From Arcticibacter sp. (lineage in GTDB: Bacteria; Bacteroidota; Bacteroidia; 2-12-FULL-35-15): a stretch of DNA of 64,000 nt. A program made the position numbers and the translations under genes. This document shows positions 58,211 through 64,000 of the stretch, piece by piece. The DNA lies in contig JAJNQB010000008.1 of the NCBI GenBank assembly GCA_021155045.1, positions 150,342-214,341 of the forward strand, written 5' to 3'. The notes under the pieces are model-generated. The model was not told the origin of the DNA and did no database searches. It saw nothing but the letters and a program-made list of their open reading frames with translations. Within the stretch, counting starts at the first letter, position 1. Every line of letters begins with the position of its first letter.

Positions 58211-59611
58211 TCACCTAACTCCAATTATTCGGTTTATTTCAGTTATATATTCTTTTGCTCTTTCATTTAATAATTTCCATGAAGCGTTTCCATTTGTCAA
58301 TTTTATAAACTCTTCCAGTCTTTCATAAGCATTTGTCGGAGAATTTAGTTTTTTATACGTTAATGTTCCGATTATGAATAATGTCTGATAATGCAAAGGA
58401 TCCTCTTTTAGACATGTCAAATTGTATATTGTTACTTGGGCAATGGTATCATTTTCATTTGGATAAGGTTTGTTGGCAATAATTTCGTCCAATACTTGTA
58501 GAGCTTCTTTATGCTTATTCAATTTAATTAATAAATACAATTTACTATATCGCCATGTTCCATCACCAGCGGCAACCATTTTAGCCTTTTCAATAAATTG
58601 TAGCGCCAGTCCTGCATCGTTTCTAATTTTAACTTGCTTAATAGCTTCAGTTAAACAAGTAAAATACTCGTTAGGAGTTAGAGCTAGAAATTTGTCGCCA
58701 TATACAGTTGATTCCTCAATTTGTCCATTAAAGTATAGAAATCTAGAGAATAAGAAATATGAAATAGATTTTAAATGAATTATTTTTTCATGGTAGTTAG
58801 CCAACTCGGGTTTATCTTTAATATACTTTTCCAGGGCGTCCCAAATTTCAATTCCTTGTTTGTAGTTATTGTCAATGAATGACACTAGCCCAATCATATA
58901 AGAAGTAGCAAAAAACACGTGTTCTGCATTACTTTTAAATCCATTCAATTCATCTTCTTCCAAAAAAGTCATTTCGCGTTTCCACAATTCGTGAAACTCT
59001 TTTAAAAGAACTTGTCCTTGTATAGGATTGGTAGGTGGATGAAGAATCATTGCTTCCAGACTTAAGCAATAAGTACTATTTGACGAATTACGTTTTATAA
59101 GGTCACCAAAAATGAAAAAGGTTGCGTTTAACCTTTTAACCATCTTATTAAATTTTAAAACATTTTCAGAGTCTAGCAAACCCGCCTTTTGTGATTGAGC
59201 CCAAAGATTAATTTTTTTCTGTGTCTCCTTAGAAAGATGGTTGTGAAGTATAACAATTTCATATTTACTGTCTAAGCCAAAATCTCTCAGTCGTTTTTGA
59301 ATTTGGTTCGTGAAGTCATGTGCAATTCTTGTTTTTTGTTTGCTATTCTCAGTTGTGATTGCGATAACCAAACTCTTTTTATTTCCTTTGTTTTTAGGAT
59401 AGATTGTTCTGTCGTAATACCAGTAACAAATTATGAATAGCTCGACAAGTCCTAGGATCAAAAAGTGGACAAATGGTTGAGGAAAATAATCTTTAATGAA
59501 TGGGATAACAACGCCAATGATTGTCAAAGAGGAAGTAACGAGAAAAAACACAAGTGTCCCAATTCTATGAAAAGCAAAGTCCTTCTCTGAAATTATTTTT
59601 TCCCAATTCAT
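58211..59611 (-). CDS. membrane protein with TolB-N/FlgO-like and TPR-like regions (cassette-borne)
   Basis: A 466-residue protein. Two membrane helices (about residues 15-36 and 47-64) are followed by an alpha/beta domain (K-S-L-V-I-A-I-T-T-E-N, then F-F-I-F-G-D-L-I-K-R near residue 165) that recalls the TolB-N/FlgO fold used beside TPRs in signalling proteins. From about residue 230 to the end, helical pairs resemble tetratricopeptide repeats (A-L-Q-F-I-E-K-A-K, E-A-L-Q-V-L-D-E-I-I). I do not recognise the family. It lies between the attC-like palindrome at 59645-59773 and IS remnant B, as a gene cassette would. Confidence 0.72.
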   Translation of the reverse strand: MNWEKIISEKDFAFHRIGTLVFFLVTSSLTIIGVVIPFIKDYFPQPFVHFLILGLVELFIICYWYYDRTIYPKNKGNKKSLVIAITTENSKQKTRIAHDFTNQIQKRLRDFGLDSKYEIVILHNHLSKETQKKINLWAQSQKAGLLDSENVLKFNKMVKRLNATFFIFGDLIKRNSSNSTYCLSLEAMILHPPTNPIQGQVLLKEFHELWKREMTFLEEDELNGFKSNAEHVFFATSYMIGLVSFIDNNYKQGIEIWDALEKYIKDKPELANYHEKIIHLKSISYFLFSRFLYFNGQIEESTVYGDKFLALTPNEYFTCLTEAIKQVKIRNDAGLALQFIEKAKMVAAGDGTWRYSKLYLLIKLNKHKEALQVLDEIIANKPYPNENDTIAQVTIYNLTCLKEDPLHYQTLFIIGTLTYKKLNSPTNAYERLEEFIKLTNGNASWKLLNERAKEYITEINRIIGVR

Positions 59612-59644
59612 ATTTATCTTAGTCCTTTGTCTTTTTAAATGGCT

Positions 59645-59773
59645 ACTAACGTTTTGCGGCTACCAGTAGTTGGCGTTTTGGAACCTTCAACTGTCTACCC
59701 GCACCAATGTAAATTTAATGAATTAATGGTAATATTCCCACGTCCGCGCCAATTACTGGTAGGTGCTGTTAGT
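59645..59773 (-). repeat. attC-like long imperfect palindrome 2
   Basis: CTAAC (from 59646) pairs with GTTAG (59769-59773). GGCTACCAGTAGTTGGCG pairs with CGCCAATTACTGGTAGGTGC, with one bulge. Total length is about 129 nt, the same as palindrome 1. It directly follows, in minus-strand reading, the stop codon of the 59814-60602 gene, and the next gene starts about 35 nt beyond it. This matches gene-cassette order in an integron array. Confidence 0.55.
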
Positions 59774-59813
59774 GGTTGGCGCTGCCACACAGGTAAGTTG
59801 TGAAAAAGTCAGT

Positions 59814-60602
59814 CTACTTTTTTACTAAGAAAAAGTTTTGTTTATAGCTTTCCGTTTTAATTTCAACTTTTTTGCCTACAAGTGTACAAGGTTGGCTCAT
59901 GTCAATTTCATTGGAACCGGGATGTTTTTTTAACCATTTATTATAGGCTTTATCACCCATATAATCGCGGAATACGCAATTTTGCCTTTTAATTGGAACC
60001 TTCTTAGATTCCCATAATATTTCGATATTTCCATATTTCGGAACTCTGACATAGGAGGTGCCATTATAGGCTTCCTCAGTACCTATTTGATAATAACCTA
60101 ATAATGTTACTTCATAATGGGCCGAAAAATCGTAATCTGTTTTAGGTGCCGATCCAAACTTTATTGCTGAAATTAGTCTACTTTTCCCTGCATGTTTACT
60201 AAAATCAATAGTCTTTTTACCTCCTACTTCATTAATAACTTCCTTGTCCTTTGGGAATACTGTCCAAACCCAGTATTTTGCATTCAAGAGTTGTCCATCA
60301 TTTATATCCTGCTTGAGTAGATCATAAGATATTTCATAATTAGTAACAGCGTCTTTACAAATTTCCTCCTCCTTTCCATCAGAATTATAAAGTTTGATGC
60401 CGACTACAATCTTATCGTATTTTTTCCATTCAGGTTTCACTGGACTTACAATGCTCAGGTCTTTGAAAGACCAACAAGTAATGCTGTCGACAAGTACGCC
60501 ATCAACGACAATACCACAATTGGGGTCGCTGGTTTGCATCTTCATTGAAAAAAAGAGAAGTGAGGCTGTCAATACGATTAATAAGCTGGTTAATTTTTTC
60601 AT
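59814..60602 (-). CDS. secreted hypothetical protein (cassette-borne)
   Basis: A 262-residue protein with an N-terminal signal segment (about residues 1-22). There is no Cys at the right place for a lipoprotein. The mature part is rich in beta strands with scattered Cys (C-G-I-V-V, I-T-C-W-S-F, E-E-I-C-K, R-Q-N-C-V-F, Q-P-C-T-L-V) that could form disulfides. I do not recognise a family. It is followed by an attC-like palindrome and has codon and base use like the neighbouring cassette genes. Confidence 0.7.
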   Translation of the reverse strand: MKKLTSLLIVLTASLLFFSMKMQTSDPNCGIVVDGVLVDSITCWSFKDLSIVSPVKPEWKKYDKIVVGIKLYNSDGKEEEICKDAVTNYEISYDLLKQDINDGQLLNAKYWVWTVFPKDKEVINEVGGKKTIDFSKHAGKSRLISAIKFGSAPKTDYDFSAHYEVTLLGYYQIGTEEAYNGTSYVRVPKYGNIEILWESKKVPIKRQNCVFRDYMGDKAYNKWLKKHPGSNEIDMSQPCTLVGKKVEIKTESYKQNFFLVKK

Positions 60603-60998
60603 GTCTATGGATTTGGATATTTAAATGTAGCAATTTTTTTGATTAGTCGATGTCCATTCACAACCTTTTTCGCACGCTTTTTGTCAAGCGTTAGGCTATT
60701 TTTATCAAACGAGCCTGTCTGTCGAACGGATGGTTATTTGTCGAACGTGAAGTTGTCGGACGGAATGCCCGTTGTCAACCGAGATGTTGTCTACGGAGAA
60801 TTGTCCGCAGCGCTTACCACTAACTCTCTTATATGCCCAAGTTTATTAATCTTTAACCGTACTAACATAACCAAATTTGGTCATATTGCCACAGGTACGT
60901 TATTTATATTAATGGCTTATTATTTTTCAAATTTATTTATTTCAAATTTACAAAATCACTCCTTTGCTTTTATATTTCGTTAATAAGTCATCATAATT
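60603..60998 (+). other. 396-nt intergenic region at the edge of the cassette island
   Basis: No convincing gene. Between 60715 and 60800 a short motif like TGTCGAACGG or TGTCGGACGG recurs several times. GCGTTAGGC near 60689 and CACTAACTCTCTTATAT near 60821-60837 resemble cassette-boundary sequences; the latter is similar to CACTAACTTGCTTATAT at the edge of the first island (near 42580). The last 130 nt are plain AT-rich DNA downstream of the unit ending at 60999. Confidence 0.4.
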
Positions 60999-61904
60999 TT
61001 ATTTCCCTTCACTTGTTTCATTAGCAGGTGGCGTAGCAGGAGGGGTATTCGTATTATTTCCTCCTTTGCTTTTACCTAAAATATAACCTGCAATACCAGA
61101 AAGTATAGCAGCTAGTTCTCGCCCTTCTAATATTTTTAAAATTCCAAAAAGTATAATGGCAATAATTAATACAAATAATGTAATAAACTGCAATCCTGTA
61201 TCGGAGAAAAAATAATCGGCAATATTTTTAGGAGAACGTATTACTACTGCTATAAATATTATCAACAAACCTCCTAGCAAGTAAGCAAAGCCAATGCTTA
61301 TTTTTTTTCTAAACTCTTGATCTTGGTATTCGGGCATTAGCGCTGCATCTATTTGCTCCTGGCACAATGCAAAATCTTTTTTTACTACATTAAGGTTGGC
61401 TTGTAATGCATTTAATTCTCCTTGTCGTTTTAACTCTTGGGCTTTACATGTTTTCAGTTGTTCTTTTATTTCATTCAGCCGTGCAACGGCTGTCATTACT
61501 GTTCCATACACATCTATATTACAATTGGGAAAATAAATATCAATACTTGCTTCTTTTAAATTCTTTTTTGCAGCATCTTCCAGCACAGATTTTAATTCTG
61601 CTTCTTTTTTAGTAAGTGCATCTAAGTTACGTTGTAAGTCAGAATAATAACTTAAGGCTTCTTGTATAAGTGAAATTGCATTTTGCTTTTTTTGCAAATA
61701 CCTACGCAACTTTTTAAAATCGGTTTTGTCTTCAGCAGAGTTAAAGGTTGTTTCAAAATCGGATGATATGGTATCTTTTTTAAAATCATCAATATTGTTT
61801 AAATCAATATCGGAAGATGTTTTAATGTGTGTTTGTTCTTGCGAAAATCCAGTGCTTACTGGCACAATAAACGCAAGGAGTAAAATTTGGAGTAGTTTTT
61901 TCAT
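60999..61904 (-). CDS. envelope protein with coiled coil and C-terminal membrane helices
   Basis: A 301-residue protein. A signal peptide (cleavage near F-S-Q, residue 22) is followed by a coiled-coil region (about residues 45-185, Q-R-N-L-D-A-L-T-K-K-E-A-E-L-K and Q-L-K-T-C-K-A-Q-E-L) and then three hydrophobic segments (about 205-222, 236-258 and 266-280). The C-terminal tail is T-P-P-A-T-P-P-A-N. I do not recognise the family. It is the last gene of a three-gene unit with the barrel-like and the beta-sandwich proteins, so it may be the inner-membrane part of an envelope complex. Confidence 0.75.
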   Translation of the reverse strand: MKKLLQILLLAFIVPVSTGFSQEQTHIKTSSDIDLNNIDDFKKDTISSDFETTFNSAEDKTDFKKLRRYLQKKQNAISLIQEALSYYSDLQRNLDALTKKEAELKSVLEDAAKKNLKEASIDIYFPNCNIDVYGTVMTAVARLNEIKEQLKTCKAQELKRQGELNALQANLNVVKKDFALCQEQIDAALMPEYQDQEFRKKISIGFAYLLGGLLIIFIAVVIRSPKNIADYFFSDTGLQFITLFVLIIAIILFGILKILEGRELAAILSGIAGYILGKSKGGNNTNTPPATPPANETSEGK

Positions 61905-61924
61905 GAGTTTAGTTTTAATATTAA

Positions 61925-63208
61925 TTATTCATATATTTTTCTATTCGAACCAAAGGCAATAATATAATTAAGTGTGGCAATCAAATTTCCTCCAGGAACA
62001 GCCTTGGTGCTCCCAAAATTTTTACCAACCGATAATGTTATTGCTTGATTTTTTTTCACTTGATAACTGGTATTAAATGTATAGCGATAAATACTTGTAT
62101 CGGTAACAAAACGCGCAATGGCTTCGCCAGCTAAACTAAATTTTTTATCTTTAGATACGAACTCAATTTTTCCTCCTATATCAAAACTTGTTTGATTGGA
62201 ATATTTTCCAGTACTATCTACTATTGCCTTTACATTGTTATTATATCTTGCTAATGCTAAAAAATCAAACCCTTGCTTTATAGAATAACCACCATTAAGC
62301 CAAAATGCATATTGCTGAACAATACTGTTTTGAAAATCGTCATTTCTATACCCAATTGCCACAGCACCTGCCATATCAAGCATTGGTCCGTAGCGCCTAA
62401 ACTTAATTGCTTCTATTTGTGTTTTTAATACTGCTGCGGTTTCCAACACATTTTTTTCTTTTGCTATTTGGTTGACTTTTAATTCTTCTAGTCTATCTTC
62501 CCTACTTTTTTTCAAAGCATCAATTAGCGAATCTTGCTGTGCAAACATTTTTGTTTTTTCCTCTAGCTTTATGCTTGTATCATTTGCAATCCGAATTCGT
62601 TCAGTATTAATCAATTGTTCTTTTTCTTGTAAAAGTAAATATACTAGATCTGTTTTACGCACTTTCTCTAATTCTTTAATATTGGCTGCGTGTAAATCAT
62701 TTAGTTTTTTTCTAACCTCTATCAACGATGTTTTGTATTCCTCAAAAGTGGTGTCTATTTCCCCTCTCAAAAGTGAAACTTTAAAGCCAATTCCGGTTCT
62801 TGTTTTTATATAACCAGGCACATTTATTGAAATGGTATCATTGGTAGTAAAAGCGGATGAAATGGAGAATGTTTGTGCGAATGTATTGGCAAAACCTTTT
62901 CCATATAAGTCCTTAGCTGCTTTAGATTTAGAAAATAAAAGTGGTACAGGCAAAATTTCTATTGCATAATTTTTAGGTAACTGCGAAAAATTGTTTGATG
63001 CATTTGCTACTGAAAATGCAAAATCTGTAGGGGTTGATGGCTTATCAATAAGAGTAGGACTTATTCCTAATAAATTAAATGCTGGGGAATTAGGAGCAAC
63101 TAATACATCTAACGAAATGCTATCAAGAACTTGCTGCGCGACAATCTTATTAATACTTCCACAAAATAGGGAAAAAGCAATCAATAGTTTTATTTTTTTA
63201 TGTATCAT
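61925..63208 (-). CDS. outer-membrane barrel-like protein with central coiled coil
   Basis: A 427-residue protein with a signal peptide (end near V-A-Q-Q, residue 25). The N-terminal segment S-P-A-F-N-L-L-G and C-terminal strands (F-L-A-L-A-R-Y-N-N-N, F-S-L-A-G-E-A-I-A-R-F, Y-T-F-N-T-S-Y-Q-V and so on) suggest an outer-membrane beta barrel. Between them, residues about 165-285 form a Lys/Glu-rich coiled coil. A barrel that carries a coiled-coil insert is unusual. The family is not recognised. The gene lies 20 nt before the coiled-coil membrane protein and 17 nt after the small beta protein. Confidence 0.75.
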   Translation of the reverse strand: MIHKKIKLLIAFSLFCGSINKIVAQQVLDSISLDVLVAPNSPAFNLLGISPTLIDKPSTPTDFAFSVANASNNFSQLPKNYAIEILPVPLLFSKSKAAKDLYGKGFANTFAQTFSISSAFTTNDTISINVPGYIKTRTGIGFKVSLLRGEIDTTFEEYKTSLIEVRKKLNDLHAANIKELEKVRKTDLVYLLLQEKEQLINTERIRIANDTSIKLEEKTKMFAQQDSLIDALKKSREDRLEELKVNQIAKEKNVLETAAVLKTQIEAIKFRRYGPMLDMAGAVAIGYRNDDFQNSIVQQYAFWLNGGYSIKQGFDFLALARYNNNVKAIVDSTGKYSNQTSFDIGGKIEFVSKDKKFSLAGEAIARFVTDTSIYRYTFNTSYQVKKNQAITLSVGKNFGSTKAVPGGNLIATLNYIIAFGSNRKIYE

Positions 63209-63225
63209 ATATTGAGGATAAAAAA

Positions 63226-63579
63226 TTAAGGAATAATTGTTATTTCAGCTGTATAAAGCACGTACCCACTAGGATTGACAGATTGCTCTCTCCTATTAAA
63301 ATAAGGCAAAGTGCCACCATTTAATTCAAGATTAAAACTGGTTTTATTTGAATCGGGATTAACATCTGTTTCTGTTGTATCTACATATAGTGTAACACCC
63401 CATAAATCAGTAGCATTTCCTAATTCTATTTCAAAGGAATCTTGATACTCTCCTATATTTTTTTTGTTTAGACGTACAGTAGATTTTGCAATTTGTGCAT
63501 TTTCAATTGTTACCTTCAATTTTATTTTTGCATTCTGCATTCCCACACGGTAGGAATCAATAATTGTTGTGGATGCCAT
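63226..63579 (-). CDS. small beta-sandwich hypothetical protein
   Basis: A 117-residue protein without signal peptide. Alternating strands (A-K-I-K-L-K-V-T-I-E-N, S-F-E-I-E-L-G, V-T-L-Y-V-D-T-T-E-T-D-V-N-P-D-S-N, Y-T-A-E-I-T-I-I-P) suggest an Ig-like sandwich. I do not recognise a family. The start is the ATG at 63577-63579; a 12-residue upstream extension is less likely. It heads the three-gene envelope unit. A nested inverted repeat lies upstream at 63640-63716. Confidence 0.7.
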   Translation of the reverse strand: MASTTIIDSYRVGMQNAKIKLKVTIENAQIAKSTVRLNKKNIGEYQDSFEIELGNATDLWGVTLYVDTTETDVNPDSNKTSFNLELNGGTLPYFNRREQSVNPSGYVLYTAEITIIP

Positions 63580-63639
63580 AGTTTTTACTTTTAAAATTTT
63601 GACACAACGATACAACTATTTATATATTCAAGTCAATAG

Positions 63640-63716
63640 TTGTTAATAACATTAATTGTGATTTACTTTTTGAAAAATCAGAATGATTTTTCAAAGTTCG
63701 AATAGTTTATTAACAA
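63640..63716. repeat. nested inverted repeat upstream of the envelope operon
   Basis: Outer arms TTGTTAATAA (63640-63649) and TTATTAACAA (63707-63716) are perfect. Inside, TTTGAAAAATCA (63669-63680) and TGATTTTTCAAA (63684-63695) form a perfect 12-bp hairpin with a 3-nt loop. The inner hairpin could end transcription from upstream; the outer arms could be an operator or relic ends of a mobile element. Confidence 0.6.
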
Positions 63717-63800
63717 TTCTATGGACAAATTTGGGTTTCAATCGGATGGGTCTAACTTATTGAAAATAAGATGAATGAGTGTTTTTTTATCCAAAAAAAC

Positions 63801-63989
63801 GTCAGTTCGAGTGTTTTGCTTTTTTGCAAAACGTATCGAGAACGGATTAAAAAAGGAAAAACAAAAAACGCCTACACACTTTCTCGATACATTCGCATAC
63901 GCGAACACTCGAAAGGACAGCACACACATAATTTATAAGAAAAAAGTCAGTTCGAGTGTTTTGCTTTTTGCAAAACGTATCGAGAACGG
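63801..63989. repeat. REP-like palindromic units, two copies
   Basis: The same core as at 57437-57729 (GTCAGTTCGAGTGTTTTG...CGTATCGAGAACGG) occurs at 63801-63845 and 63946-63989, with period 145. Between them lies an opposite-sense palindrome, TCTCGATACATTCGCATACG followed by CGAACACTCGAAAG. The array may continue past the window end. Confidence 0.75.
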
Positions 63990-64000
63990 ATTGAAAAACA

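Noticed and set aside
60639..60983. 114-codon plus-strand frame at the edge of island 2
   Set aside because: It crosses the TGTCGaACGG-like repeats and the island border, with no domain or promoter evidence.
63738..63929. 63-codon minus-strand frame at the window end
   Set aside because: It consists largely of REP-like repeat sequence.
1..64000. tRNA or rRNA genes
   Set aside because: I looked through the intergenic regions for cloverleaf-like and rRNA-like sequence and saw none; a covariance search would settle it.

Overview
The window comes from a low-GC member of the Bacteroidota. Support for this: promoters carry the TAnnTTTG -7 element typical of the phylum, several secreted proteins end in type IX secretion (T9SS) sorting or gliding-type C-terminal domains, and DUF4290, DUF4199 and the bacteroidete MurA form are present. 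I cannot place it below phylum with confidence; a Flavobacteriales-like organism is a guess. No rRNA, tRNA or CRISPR array was seen.

Region 1 (about 0.2-20.9 kb) is a nitrate respiration block, almost entirely on the minus strand. It holds the Fe-S repair protein Ric, a thioredoxin-like protein with a radical SAM/SPASM protein, MoaA with a hemerythrin, an outer-membrane porin, two NarK-type transporters (one fused to a universal stress domain), two Crp/Fnr regulators, and an operon running diheme cytochrome c - narG - narH - narJ - narI - two small paralogous membrane proteins. Electrons would pass from quinol to NarGHI, nitrate and nitrite would be moved by the NarK proteins, MoaA would supply molybdenum cofactor, and Ric and hemerythrin would deal with nitrosative damage. 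Seven promoters here share one architecture: a 14-bp inverted repeat, (A/C/G)TGAT-N4-GTCAT in the direction of transcription, centred exactly 33 bp upstream of the centre of a TAnnTTTG-like -7 element. This is what a class II Fnr-like activator site would look like. It draws several unknown genes into the same regulon and is the main discovery of the window.

Region 2 (20.9-40.4 kb) is mostly core genome: a YhbP - thioesterase - tryptophanase operon, grpE-dnaJ, an ABC-2 exporter, Ppx/GppA, a DNA-binding-domain-less sigma-54-type regulator, LutA-like protein, an acylase-hemE-OmpA-UMF1 operon, a T9SS esterase, gcvH-VanZ-GNAT and a T9SS cupredoxin.

Region 3 (40.4-42.6 kb) and region 5 (57.3-60.9 kb) are two accessory islands with the same layout. 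Each begins at a degraded copy of the same transposase 3' end plus terminator and continues into minus-strand cassette-like genes separated by long imperfect palindromes resembling integron attC sites. No integron integrase is in the window.

Region 4 (42.6-57.3 kb) holds a 1646-residue Ig-repeat surface protein, an OmpA protein, a TlpA-like thioredoxin, murA (with the Cys-to-Asp change expected to give fosfomycin insensitivity), etfBA, a bifunctional nuclease, a DUF2235 hydrolase and a DUF4199/LuxR pair. Region 6 (61-64 kb) is an unrecognised three-gene envelope operon preceded by a nested inverted repeat and by REP-like palindromes that also occur at 57.4-57.7 kb.
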